Made by a program: the position numbers and the translations under genes. DNA of 64,000 nucleotides from Brasenia schreberi (Eukaryota > Streptophyta > Magnoliopsida > Nymphaeales > Cabombaceae). The notes beneath the pieces were generated by a model. It did not search any database. It was not told the origin of the DNA and saw only the letters and a program-made list of their open reading frames with translations. Positions 1 through 11,815 of this stretch are shown in pieces (position 1 is the stretch's first letter; each line of letters opens with the position of its first letter). The DNA is taken from NCBI GenBank assembly GCA_036023115.1, contig JAYKKT010000086.1:15639501-15703500 (forward strand), in the 5' to 3' direction.

Positions 1-419
1 AATTTCAGAGTGTGTGCATATTGGAGCATAAGTTCCAACGAGTGCCTCTTGTAATTGTGCCCCACAAACACGCCAACCAGTATTAGCTACTCTTCTTTTT
101 TTGTTGCAAGGCTTAAGTACAAAAATCGTTGCTATTATTTTTGCTTAACTAGAATCCTTTCGAGTCAAAATTTTATGTTAAAAAGAAGAAGTTAATCCTT
201 AATGTTATGAGGAGGATACATCAATCTCAGAGATTGACATTGATATTACAGACAGTGAGGATGTGAAATCTCTTGATATACTGGGATTATTTCTGAGCTT
301 TGAAGTCATATTGCCTCTAAAATCTGAGATGAATAGGTAATTTGTAACTTTAGTGAAATTTTATATTCGATAAATGTATATTTGTGGGCAATATAAAAAG
401 TGGTAATAACCCACACACT
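1..419. other. No recognisable feature
   Basis: AT-rich sequence. I see no reading frame, repeat or RNA gene here that I can support. It precedes the PMD-like remnant. Confidence 0.4.
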
Positions 420-429
420 CTATATTGTT

Positions 430-1760
430 TGTAGAGCTTGACTAGTGAAAATGACGGATGTAAGGCTTGGTAATTGGGTTGAGATTGCAGATATAAATGG
501 GTCGTTTGGGAATGCGGGTTTGCTATATAAAGTGATAGACCATGGAATACTTATTATTTTTATCTAGTATAGACAACTAGACACAAACAACTTCTACATG
601 CCATGAGATAAGATGACTATTACCATGTCTATGAGATACTTGGTCTTCTAATGGAGGGACAACTTCTTACCTTGACACACGAGATGATGACTAAAAGGAA
701 TGCAGATATCTTGAGTGATATGTTGGGAATGAGCATTGATGAAGTCGTATGTGAGATTAAGTCCGAGGCCATTAAGTTTGAGGTGTTCCAAACTAATTTT
801 TTAAGAAGAAAAGCGAATAATGAAAATAAGGTTTTATTTTATTTGTTATATCAGTTAGGATGCATGTTATATTAGGATAAGTCTAAAGATAGAGTGTCAA
901 TAATGCTTATGAATCTATTGATATATGATGTTTGGAGTATTGACAATTATATGTGGGGTGAAACAACATTAACCTATTCGTAAAGACAGTTTGGGAAGGT
1001 ATCCCGAATAGAATCATAACTTAGTAGACATACTTTTTTGCTATAAGTAAGAACTTTTACTATTGTTGCTTGTTATATGTATCTTTTATATAATCATTTT
1101 TCAGAATATAACAAGTTATATGTTTTAATTGTAGGGATTGATTTATTAGTACTTCATAGCTTTAAGAGTTAGAATACGACCAAAATGGTTGGATGAAAAA
1201 CCACGAGTAGGCCGATGGATGAGAAGTACATGCCACAAGCAATCTCCTATTGATCAGCTTACTAAATACCGCAAACAATTAGATTTGATGATGGCATAAC
1301 ATGCATTTTACGAATTTCCAACTATGCTCTTAATCTTTTAATTAAACACAACCTTGTATGTTATATATTCTTATAGACTATTTTGTGTAATACAAATTGA
1401 CTAATAGCTGTGTAGTTCTGCAATATACGTGGATCGTAATGCATATAAGTTGTACATATACCACAGATACATTTGTTGTGTAGATATTGTGGAACCTTAT
1501 ATGCCTTATATCGTGTAGTTCAATAGCTTGGTCATTGTAAAAGCATCCCAATTGTAATAATAAGATTCTTCATTGCAAAAACAACTGCGAAGCTCAATAC
1601 ATATAAGGTATAATATGAGCCACGTGATGCGACTTGAGATACACAACAATCATATTGTTTTGAACTTAAGTATTTTAGAGTCTCAACACTTTACCCTTAT
1701 GAGTGTGACAAGTTGTACATAGAATGGTATACTTAGATGATACATCGATTTATTTTGACA
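430..1760 (+). pseudogene. Plant mobile domain (PMD) remnant
   Basis: Decayed reading frame resembling the plant mobile domain, also called aminotransferase-like, which is found in MAIN/MAIL proteins and in several plant transposons. The best part runs from about 615 to 990. It reads YEILGLLMEG, then a stretch with KFEVFQTNFLRRK and KVLFYLLYQLGCMLY. After a stop at 873-875 it continues in frame as DKSKDRVSIMLMNLL. A second block near 1158-1295 reads RPKWLDEKPRVGRWMRS, like the charged PMD segment. Several stops and frame changes make it non-functional. No intron or start codon can be assigned with confidence. The PMD is known to travel in MULE and gypsy elements, and a MULE transposase remnant lies 1.3 kb away on the other strand, so both may come from one transposon. 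Family assignment is from motif memory. Confidence 0.55.
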
Positions 1761-2989
1761 GATTCTAGTAGTTAATTATATCATGCTCAACCTACTATAG
1801 CTAGGCAATGTGATACATCATTCTACATGTAGGTAAACGAATCGTTGCATTAATAGCATTTCGAACTTTGTTTTGCTTTAATTATAATACTAATTTTCCT
1901 CAACTCATTTTTTGTTTTATGTGACACACTTATACCAGCGCTTGTACATTGAGAGGGTGACCATTGTCGGGTGATCCTGTATTGTTGGACCTATTAGAGA
2001 CATATGAACAATATTATGAATGTGCACATGGTCTTAACCTGCATTTTAGTCTGTTTTGCATCAATTTTGTTGAATTACATGAAAATTTGCCTTGAGAAAA
2101 AGATTTCTGGATTTCAGCTTTTCTAATATTCAATATATGTATATGCAATTGATGATTATAATGAAATAAATTTAGTTTCTTTACGGTTTTATGCTCAAAA
2201 TACACAATTATAATGAAATCATGCTCTCATTTAAAATTAAAATCAATTTCATATACAAATACCATATAACACTTAATCATCGTCCTGAATGTCATATACA
2301 ACATTGTCTCATGATCCTCTCATTTGTATATACAATTCAATACATTCATAAAATATAGTTTGTCAATTCTCAATACTTTTATATCAGTAACGCTATCACG
2401 TTGGAAAGATAGGTGCCATTGAAAAGCCATCAACCATGTGCATCTATTAAAAAATATTAGTAGAAGAGAGGATTAATCACTACTTAGATAATGAAATGCC
2501 TAACCTAATGACATCTTTAGATGTTATGATTACTGTTAAAAGATATCGTATAGCATGATGATAGGACATGTACCACACATCCCTTACAATTGACTGTTTA
2601 GTGTTCAACACTAGTGATAGAAATATCATAAACCCTCTTGTAGAGAGGAGTGCCAATGTTACGTTCTATCGAGTAGTGACGACCAAACCCATGTATGATA
2701 TAAACATCCAATAATGATTATGGTAGGGCTCATCTCTCATATACTCAATATAATTAATAACAACATCAATACCACCATCTTCCATGAAAACTCGTGCATA
2801 TGTCATACCTATGTGTCATTTCATTCAAGCACTTTCTATGAGCTTCACTTCAACACTCCTCCACTTGTCCTAAAAGTGTACAAATGACTCGGTACCCATA
2901 ATTTCTATCTTTTAAAAAAAATACTCACTCAAGCATTTATAAAGATGCTCATAAAGAGTGGTATTATCATCTTATATGTTGATTCAAAT
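1761..2989. other. AT-rich spacer next to MULE remnant
   Basis: No convincing gene. The last few hundred bases (about 2690-2990) may be a further decayed tail of the minus-strand MULE coding region, since short open stretches with acidic and aromatic residues occur there, but I cannot align them to a domain. Short open frames in the block look like chance. Confidence 0.3.
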
Positions 2990-3599
2990 TCAAGTTGTCT
3001 TTAAATATTCTTCTCAACGGTTGAAAGAGAATTACAACTCCTTAAAGAGGATTGACTTATCCCAAGAGAGGCATCACATCATCGACCACATGTACGTCCA
3101 CGTCTTCCTCTGAGCGAGGCATTACTATGTGCATACTCCCAAACTGATAAGTTCCTCTTTGTAGATCTATTACATGGTCTCTCTTTAAGATGACAAATGG
3201 GTGACTCCTGTAGGACAGTGTACTCAAGACTCAATTGCTCATCCAATATCTTAATAATCTGTTTCGCTGTGAATGATTTCTTAACTTTCTTCAAACAATC
3301 TTCATTATACATGGTCCTACATCCTCTCCTATATGATCAATAATATATGGGATGTCCTGCTTCTTCCAAAATTGATTAATAACTGACAATTGTATCAATT
3401 CACTGCATTTAAGGAGAAGGCTGATCTCATGAGCACATAGTAGGCTATGTGAACATCGTAAATTAAAGCGACATGTTTTAGGTTATGAATCTACCATATT
3501 AACACGATTGTACATGTTGTGATACTCTTCTCTAAAGATTTGTTGCAAGATATTATGTCACATCAATGTAATATATGGTAATAGTTCATGATTCCTCAA

Positions 3600-4158
3600 C
3601 ATATACAATGTTACGCATAGAATTAATGCTGGTTGGCTTAAATGGAGAGGAGCATCAGGCATTCTTTATGATAAGAAGATACCATTAAAGTTAAAAGGCA
3701 AATATTATAGAGGAGCAATTAGGCCTACCATGTTTTATGGTTCTGAGTGTTGGGCAGTTAATCATCAACATGTACAAAAGATGTCCGTGACCGAAATGAA
3801 GATGTTAAGATGGATGAGTGGTCATACAAGAAAAGACCGTATACATAATGAGGTTATTAGAAACAAATTAGGAGTGGCACCAATAGAGGATAAAATGAGA
3901 GAACATCGTTTAAGATGGTATGGACATATAGAAAGAAGATCAAAAGAAGAACCTCTAAGAAGGTTAGAAAAACTAAATTTGGAAAGTATTAAAAGAGGTA
4001 GAGGACGACCACAAAAGTGTTGGAAAGAAACAATCAAGAATGATCTAGCTTATTGGGAGTTAACTGCTAACATGGCACATGATAGGGATCTATGGAAACA
4101 AAGAATCCATGTAGCCGACCCCGTCTAGTATGGGAAAAGGCTTAGTTGTTGTTGTTTG
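3600..4158 (+). mobile_element. 5'-truncated RTE-type LINE
   Basis: Short non-LTR retrotransposon insertion of 559 bp. It is flanked by a perfect 18-bp target-site duplication, tagttcatgattcctcaa, at 3582-3599 and 4159-4176. It keeps an open reading frame for the C-terminal end of an RTE-clade polyprotein and ends in the TTG-rich tail typical of plant RTE elements (TTGTTGTTGTT at the 3' end). It is truncated at its 5' end, as is usual for LINEs. It lies inside the MULE transposase remnant on the opposite strand, so it arrived after the MULE. Confidence 0.9.
3614..4128 (+). CDS. RTE LINE reverse-transcriptase C-terminal fragment
   Basis: An uninterrupted frame runs from about 3619 through the first Met at 3730 to a stop at 4126-4128. 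It encodes the conserved end of plant RTE-type polyproteins: GSECWAV, KMSVTEMKMLRWMSGHTRKD, LGVAPIEDKMREHRLRWYGH and the closing RIHVADPV. These are thumb and post-RT sequences; the palm domain with its catalytic aspartates and the endonuclease are missing, so the product could not act as a reverse transcriptase. The frame is still open, which argues for a fairly recent insertion. Confidence 0.85.
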
Positions 4159-5719
4159 TAGTTCATGATTCCTCAATGATTTCTTAAATTATATAATTTT
4201 AACTTTATCAATGAATGTAGTTGTTTCTAAATTACATTAGATCTCTCAGTTGAGCTACCAATGAACCCTTTCAACCTTGCATGTGCACTTTCCATTCTAG
4301 CAACCATGAATATGTAATAATTATATATTTTAAAAATAGTAGATGATACATATATATTGAAAATCAATTTTAAATACTTATTAGTTTTATAAATACTATA
4401 ATGAATCATCTTATCTATCCATGTCGAGACAATTCTCTATTTATACATGTCAAACCATTGCTCTTAACATAAGAATGCAGAGCGAGAAATTTTTCCACTT
4501 TAATTTCATTACCTCTTTGTAACTTATCTCATCAATTAGTATGTCTATTTAAGAATAAATAGACTAAATACACTCTCCATATCTTTATTTCTTATCAATT
4601 TGATAATAAATGCTTCAATGTTTTTTAATACATGATGTCTATATAAAAGTGTATCACATCTAGAAAAATTATTTGAATGATATTTACGAAAACGAAATCA
4701 TGATCACTGCAAATGACATGTGGTTGTTTGGAGTGTATAACTTTGTCACACACCTCAACATCAAACATTATTCTCTTATTTTTTGCACTCATAAAAGCGA
4801 AGGTTATAGAGAAATTTTTAGTGGTTGATGTGAACCCAATAATCTTAAGGAAAGGCATCTTATACCTGTAAAATATAAAAAATATATATAACCGTTAGAC
4901 ACTATGTAGGGTAAATATTAGTAAATAAAAATAAGACATGTACATGTTTGTCTTATATGTGCTATCGAATTCTAATATCTATGGAAATGTGTGAAATAGT
5001 TGTATGGAACAAGGATATGAAAATACAATATCACTGATAATATTCATATCAAGGATTTTACAATATCATGCATGATATGGTTAATGTCTAAATTATGTAA
5101 TAATTATTATATTACACATCATAAACCTTTATCTTCCTTTTGTAATGTCCTTTGTTACATTGTACTCATATCTACTCAATCTTATTGCAAAAACACGCTC
5201 TTTAAGATAAAAGCATAGAGGATTATTATATGTTTTGTTTACTATATTTAACTTTTAATAATCATCAACTACACCCTCTTCTGTTAATAAAAATGAATAG
5301 TCTAAATTTTTAGTGCCCGTTCACCAAATGCTTTCAATATCAATATTTTTACTCGACCTATATTTCTCACTCCTTTCACACCTAAGTTATACATTGCTTG
5401 TTACACCTTTTCTTTTTGAATGACAAATAACAATAATAATATTATGGTTCCTCTCAATATTTCTTACATACTCAATAAGTTCATTACGACTTCTAAACAC
5501 ATCTTCCATTGCAAACATGAGCGAATGGTGAAGTCCATTACCCTCACAATCAACAAATTGTTCTTCTATCTCATCGGTCAACCAATTAACGAATACATCA
5601 TCCGGTGCATTGTAAAAACTTCCACTCAACTTAGTCATCATATAATAAGTACTTTGAGCCGTCATCGTCTTCTCTAAATCGATTCCATCATAAGTATTTT
5701 TGTTTGAGTTGTTTTCCAT

Positions 5720-6959
5720 TTAACATATATCGAGAGATGTAAGGTTCAAAGCATAACACATACCAAACAACTTCTATTCAGTTAATGGAGACGTGGGACA
5801 AGAGCGTTTCTCACTTAAGAAGAGACATTGATCAGTCATGTCTCTCGATAAAGAAAGACGTGCCTGAATCACACTTCAAGATAAAATTCTAACGAGTGAA
5901 TAATTTTGTCCAAAACCATGAAACATCTTTAATCATAAAAAAAACTCAAAAAATAAGTCAAAGCTATGAAAATATAAATATATTACTAAGAACCAACCTT
6001 TCAAAACAAAACCCCCAAAAATTAGTCGGATTTATCGTCTCTTAGTTTTGGTTCTTCCTTGTTTTGTTTGATTTTGATGAGGTTCGTAAGGAACTATTGA
6101 GTAATAGTTGCTTGCGAATAAGGTAGCAGTAGCTCTCAACATACAAAACGTCGGTTATCGGTTTGAAGATTCCTAGTCTTGTGACATCTGCTCGAAGATC
6201 TCCTCTTACTTCCACCATCATTCGGTTGTCCTCAATTCTATAGTGGCATATGAGCATAATTTGATCCACAACCGCATCATCATGCTATCTATAATTAGGA
6301 GCGCTTCAGACCCTCTATTTATTGTTTTTTGCAAAAAAAATAAAAATAATTGTCTGAGTGTATTTATGAGTTGGCAAAACTAGAAGATTAATTGCCTTGA
6401 GTTTTAAATGTAAAAGAGGAGAATTTCACTAGCATTAACCCTGAGGTCTTTGATTATGTCTTGAAGGAAACAAAAACCCTACTCTACCTTGAACAATGTA
6501 ACCACATCACTAAGATTGAACTCTAACCTCAATGTTTTTGAGCTTCCTCTAAAACTAGCTTTTGAAAAAGATCACATAAGCAAATATAAAGAGGAAACCT
6601 CACTTTCATGAGAAAGATATAGGGTCCATCTCTAGAACCGATTAGAATAAAAGAAGCCAAATAAAAGTCTAGCAAATTTGATAAAAAAGATTCAAGTTTT
6701 AAGAAATTATAGGAATATGCTTCTTGAGTGAAGTACTTTAGTTGTAAAAACATGATGCACTATAAGAAAAACTGATCAACCAAAAGCAAGGTCGACAAAA
6801 AGAGAAGTGCAAAGTAATCTGCATCATTTATCAATGTCTTTACATGGACCATGCAGTTAATGGATGGTGAATGAATTCTGGAGCGATCCAACATATTTCA
6901 AAAGGAGTAACACCCTAAGGAACATTGAGTTTACATGGGCAATAATACTTATATTATGT
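5720..6959. other. Unassigned spacer with dispersed repeat
   Basis: No gene recognised. The segment at about 6165-6290 resembles 11,287-11,400 (see the repeat entry). The rest is AT-rich sequence between the MULE remnant and the copia remnant; short open frames here show no known motif. Confidence 0.35.
6165..6290 (-). repeat. Dispersed repeat, copy A
   Basis: About 120 bp similar to 11,287-11,400. Both contain, on the minus strand, a stretch that reads DNxMMVE, then GDL and then TRL in one frame. The two copies bracket the copia remnant in the same orientation, so they may be its diverged long terminal repeats or leader, or copies of an unrelated repeat. No TG/CA ends or target duplication were found. 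Confidence 0.4.
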
Positions 6960-8374
6960 CCTAGGTGTTGAGTCATTTATGATCAATATTTTGGACACGT
7001 CTATTTTATTTGTTGATATATTAATCATGACTTTCATTATGCACAATTGGGTTTCTGTGCCTATTTCGATTAAGAAGGGATTTGAGGTTAGGTTTATTCT
7101 TGGAAAAGTGACCACGAGAAAGCATAGGCATATTTTTGTTATGGTTCTTTCGAATATGAGTAAGGTTTGTCCAAACTCAATATTTCTGATAATAAAACTA
7201 CTTTTATGGTTGATGTGAATGTGTAACGTAGAAGATTATGGTATGTAAGTTTGAATAAGTTGAAGAAATGATCTAACTTCAACTTATTTCTTAGTTTTGA
7301 TGAAACTTCTTTTAACATGTGCAAAACATGTATACAAGGGAAAGGGATAAGAAAGTCATTTCTCAAAGAAATAACTAGAGCCACAAGTCTATTAGAAATT
7401 ATTCACACGAATATCTAGACTTTTTAGAGTAAGGTCTTATCGTAAAAAAGTTTATTTTTTAACCTTCATTGATGATTATTCGAGATATAAGTATATATAC
7501 CTCTTATTTCATAAATGTAAGGCATTAGATATATTTAAAGAGTACAAAGAAAATGTTAAAAAATCAACTAGGTTGCATAATCAAAGTCTTTAGGTCTCAT
7601 CGAACCAGTGAATACACCTCTACTAATTTTTTAGAATAATGTAAAGACTTTGGTACAGTAAAATCAAATATCATACATATGACACCTTAACAAAAGGGTG
7701 TAGTTAAACAATATAACTATATAATATTGAATATAATAAGGTCTATGTTATCAAATGTTTCTCTGCTTTGAGTCTTTTAAGTAGTAGTTTATACAACTAT
7801 GTATACGAATATATGACTATATCTACTATGAGTTATGGTTTGGTAGAAAACAAGACCATAGTCACCTATAAAGGTGAGAATCCATTGCATATATAAAATC
7901 TTAGACCAATTTAGCAATAAACTAGACAATAGATCTTTAAGATGCATTTTATTGGATACCCGAAAGGTTTCAAAGGATATCAATTTTATAATAAGAACCT
8001 TAGTTAAATAGAAAGTTGAGATATTGAGTTCTTAGAAGATTCTAAGAATAATATCATTGTAGATGATGAAAGTATTTAACAATCTTGTAGATCTAAATGA
8101 ATAATTATTTGAACTCATGAATAATGATCTAAATGTCCTCCCCCTACAAACTGATACGTTAAGTAGGCATAAAAACCTAGAGTTACTCTTCCTACTTAAA
8201 AGATTATCATATATACTTAGCAAATGAAATGTATTATTAAATAGATATAAATAAGCTAACTGATAACATAAGTTATCAAGAAGTTGTCAATTCTTTTGAG
8301 TCAACATAATGGGAGAAACAATTGATGAAGAAATTGAATCTATTGAGAAAAACAAAGTCCATGAACTAACAAAT

Positions 8375-9366
8375 TGTGAAATTTTGACTGGATAAGGTCC
8401 ATTAGACCCAAACCGATCCAGACTCGAGTCTCGCATGGGACCTAACTATTGGAATAATAGACGGTGACCACGAAGGCCAGTTTGTTGTAATAGCGGGCAG
8501 TGGTCGCGGTGACCACCGCTTGGTGATTTGGAGGGTGGTGGAAACCACTCTCCTTCTGTTGGGATTAAGAGAGAGGGAGAGGGAGAGAGAAGAAAGATAA
8601 ATAGAGTGAGTGAGAAAGAGAGAAAGGAAAGAGAGGTAGAGAGAGAATAATGGTGAAATATTTGGTGTGATTATTTGGTAGAATATATGATTTTATTAGT
8701 GGGGTATCTGTATACTTTCACCTCGTAGACCAGAGGGATGGACTTAGTGAGCTTATGTCAGGCGCTAAGATCCTCAACCCGATACGCTGGAGACGTTGTC
8801 GGAGGACATGTGACTAGACAAGAGGAGGGTTTGGGGACTCCTACGGCATGACAGTGGGTTGGTTACACTATAGAGTATTTGATATATAAATTAAAATGCA
8901 TATTGATGAGTGTTTGAGTAGACATGTATGTTTAAAAATGGTATTAGTAATTTTTGATAAATGATGTATATTTTCCCATTGCTTAATTTGAAATAGTTTA
9001 TGTCTTTAGTATGATTATCTGTGAAGAGACCACATCCATCTAAGAGCATGGTTGTAGTGCTTAGGTTTTCTTTTAAATGTTTTCAGGATATAAACAAAAG
9101 ATACGTTGAGCGCTGGAGACATTGAAACACGACTTTGACTTCCGTTGACAAATGGTATGAGTTAATAGGATCTTTTTAGTTGTGTTTTCTTTCTGTTGTA
9201 CCACTACCTTATTTGATCTTAAATTGTGTATAAATAAATGAACTTTTGACATGTCTTTTATTGTATGTGTTGTGCCACCTTCATATTGTTAACAGTTCAC
9301 AAGTATCAACTACATGGCATGGACGAGCCCTATGTCATGCTGGTCGAGACTTTGTGGGTTGTTACA
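8375..9366. mobile_element. Solo LTR, 992 bp
   Basis: Begins TGTGAAAT and ends GTTGTTACA, with the 5-bp target duplication CAAAT at 8370-8374 and 9367-9371. Removing it joins the copia reading frame exactly (codons for LTN, then LPKEK), which confirms both boundaries. It contains a GA-rich tract near 8570-8645 and a TATA-like ATAAATA near 9231. There is no internal coding sequence, as expected after recombination between two LTRs. The open frame starting at 9246 crosses the LTR edge and is not a separate gene. Confidence 0.88.
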
Positions 9367-9371
9367 CAAAT

Positions 9372-9952
9372 TTACCTAAGGAAAAGATAGCAATTGGTTG
9401 TAAGAGAGTACTTAAAAATAAATATAAAATTGGTGGCTCAATTGATAAATTTTTGGTAAAGGGTTTCTTACAAAAGGAGAAGTATAGATTATATGAATAC
9501 ATACTCTTGTTTTGAAGTTTGTGTCTATAAGGATAATTCTGATTATTTATGCATTCTATGATATAGATTTACATCAGCCAGATGTAAAGATCATGTTTGT
9601 AAATGGTGATCTAAATGAAACATACATAAGGATATGTTTTGAAGGCTAGAAAGATAAAATATATAGACTAAAACAATCTCTATATGATATGAAATAATCA
9701 CTTCACCAATGAGATTTGACTTTTCAAAATGTCATTCTAGTTGTGGCTAATCAACTTGATCACTTTGTATATGTTCCGAATAGTGTAAACTATTTTGTCA
9801 TTCTATTCTTATATGTAGATAATATCTTAATGATTGAAAATGACAATAACATGATTGTCGAAACCAAGTCATGGTTGAATTCGAAGTTTGAAATGAAGGA
9901 AATGAGAAATGCTTCCTATATCATAGGCATAAAGATCACTCATGACAAATGA
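9372..9952 (+). pseudogene. Copia reverse transcriptase fragment
   Basis: Encodes PKEKIAIGCKRVLKNKYK, matching the start of copia RT domains. After stops and shifts it continues at 9716-9952 with VILFLYVDNILMIEND and MKEMRNASYIIGIKI, which covers the catalytic loop and the region after it. The second Asp of YVDD is replaced by Asn, so the site would be dead even if translated. It follows directly on the N-terminal part that ends at 8374 once the solo LTR is removed. Confidence 0.8.
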
Positions 9953-10439
9953 TCTAAATACTATGTCTAAGTCAAGAGAGATATTAATTATATTTTCAAA
10001 AAGTTTAGAATGAGTGATTGTAAGCCTCCAAGCACACCTATCACGAAAAGGATCAAACTAAGTAAAGCTGATTGTCTTAGTGATAGATAAAAAAGCCAAA
10101 CGTTTCTTATGCTTAAGTTGTTGGCACATTGATGTATGTTATGTTGTGGATGATACTTGATATCAACTTTGTTGTTGGTCTTGTTAGCAAATATTAAAGT
10201 AATATTAGTTGGCAAAACTAGGTTGCTTTAAAGTGGATTTTGAATATCTAAATGTAACTAGGGACTTAAAATTATGTTATGAAGTAGATGAACTAGCATT
10301 GGTAGGATACTTAGATGTTGACTTTGTTGGGAGCAAAGTTGATATCAAATTAACCTTCGAACAATTTTTTTTTATTTGGAGGTGTTGTTTCTTGGTAAGG
10401 TAACAAAAGTGTTGTATAACTTTGCATATACAAGAAGCT

Positions 10440-10770
10440 TAGTATGTTGCTTGCAATATTTGTGTAATTAGTGTTATTTGGATAAATCACTTCACACATT
10501 ATTTGAAGCTGAATATAGCCCATGAGCCAATTGTCATCCATTGTGACAACAATACAACTATAAGTTTGGTAAAAAGTGAACTTGGTAGATCTAGGAGTGA
10601 GTATATAATGGTAAAGTATCACTATGTATATGATATGTTAAAAAGAATGAAATATCAATGTCTTATTTGTCTACTAAAGATATGGTACTAAACCTTTTGA
10701 CTAAAAGTATATATGAGGATCTCTTTGCTAAGCATGTTATACACATGGATTTGGGATACACCTAAAAGTC
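10440..10770 (+). pseudogene. Copia RNase H fragment
   Basis: Contains EAEYVACN-like sequence just before 10,470, then IVIHCDNNTTISLVKS, SRSEYIMVKYHYVYDMLKR and, after a stop, a tail resembling the usual DPLTK and LFAKH end. This is the C-terminal end of the copia polyprotein. Frameshifts are present. Confidence 0.75.
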
Positions 10771-10799
10771 TTATTGTAGAACACATACATATGTTGTTA

Positions 10800-11815
10800 T
10801 GCAAGAAAATCATATTGATTACAGAAAACTGCATAATGTTTTAACCTATGATAAGTTGTATTTTTTACAACTAGAAAATTGCTTCAATATGGTAATCCAC
10901 AAAATAGTAAGAGAAAACCATTGTATCTTGATTCGGCTCAAGTGGCTAAGTGGGAGATTTCAGTTACCAAGTATAATGGAAATGACTACTTTCGGTCGTG
11001 TAACGTAAACTCATGAAATCATGAAAGAAGGGCCCTCTTTTATGATTTCACGAGATGTGGTTTTCATTAAACAAAATAGTTTAAAAATAAAACGTTTAAA
11101 TTTACTAAATGCAAAAGAGAAATCTCAAAGTTGTCTCTCCTAAGTTGGAAACGAAAAACTCATAATGAAAATATAAAAGAAAAAAAGCCTAAAAGAAATA
11201 TGCGAGAACGAGTTTATTGAAGCCTATTACATTGAAAACAAAAGAGATTACCCTTTTGTGAAACCCTTTTGGATGGAAACCGCTCCTGATGATTCTCAGT
11301 CTTGTGATATTTACTTGGAGATCCCCTCCGGCTTCCACCATCATTTGATTGTCCTTGGTTCTACACATTAGGAGTTGCATAACTTATATGTGTCACTGCA
11401 TATGATAATACTAGGATATCCCTCCACCCATACTTCTAAAGTGGCCATACCTACCTTACTTTTTCCCAAACTTGCATCTAGTAAAGATTCTTATATACTA
11501 CTTTTTTAGAATGGCAAGTTAGGTTCGGTACTGGATGAGATGATGATGCCCCTATCCTATGCTTTTGGAGCTGAACAATTTTGTGATCTTTTTATTGTAC
11601 ATTCCAGACTTGCTCGACCCTAATTTGAATGGTCAAGTTTTTTTGTTTTTGCAACTGAAGCTAAATGCATGCTCCAGGTATCAAACTCATGACCTTCAAC
11701 TTGTGAGTCAACTCCTATCACAATGAGTTGTTGCTATTTGTGCCAAGTTTCCTTCATTTTCTTTTTGTTCTTCTTTAGGTTATGAAGGTATGAAGTATCT
11801 CAAATCTACATTGCA
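10800..11815. other. Spacer between copia and gypsy remnants
   Basis: No gene recognised. It holds copy B of the dispersed repeat at about 11,287-11,400 and possibly leader sequence of the following gypsy element. No LTR start or primer-binding site was identified before the gag frame. Confidence 0.35.
11287..11400 (-). repeat. Dispersed repeat, copy B
   Basis: Partner of the repeat at 6165-6290, in the same orientation and about 5.1 kb away. The shared part covers the words gatattcc/ctcttgtga and caccatcatt with about three quarters of the bases matching by eye. Confidence 0.4.

Larger units (their letters stand above)
2990..5719 (-). pseudogene. MULE (Mutator-like) transposase remnant, copy 1
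   Basis: Transposase of a Mutator-like element, decayed and split. Read on the minus strand in order: an N-terminal MuDR-like block at 5719-5387 containing FRSRNELIEYVRNIERN; the start of the DDE region at 4858-4625 with MPFLKIIGFTST, then SDHDFVFVNIIQIIF in the place of the usual catalytic-Asp segment; the ARMESAHARLKGF block near 4320-4230; a SWIM-type zinc finger at about 3475-3420 reading CRFNLRCSHSLLCAHEI; and a basic tail at 3312-3079 with STKRNLSVWE. The order and spacing (about 690 codons after removing the LINE at 3600-4158) match full-length plant MULE transposases. Several stops and frameshifts separate the blocks. I could not identify terminal inverted repeats. A related copy lies at 21.1-22.7 kb. 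Confidence 0.75.
6960..10790 (+). mobile_element. Decayed Ty1/copia element, split by a solo LTR
   Basis: Remnant of a copia polyprotein with stops and frameshifts throughout. Order on the plus strand: a pre-integrase stretch near 7230-7300; integrase at about 7440-8030 with DYSRYKYIYLLFHK and later IGYPKGFKGYQFYN; the start of the reverse transcriptase at 8310-8374 (EIESIEKNKVHELTN), interrupted by a solo LTR; its continuation from 9372 (LPKEKIAIGCKRVLK, VKGFLQKE); YVDNILM near 9810-9830, where a functional enzyme has YVDD; and RNase H at 10,440-10,700 with HCDNNTTISL and KYHYVYDMLKR. Integrase before reverse transcriptase identifies the copia order. Gag and clear LTRs were not identified. 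Confidence 0.8.

Noticed and set aside
9246..9515. 89-codon open frame as an independent gene
   Set aside because: It starts in the solo LTR and runs over its edge into copia RT sequence.
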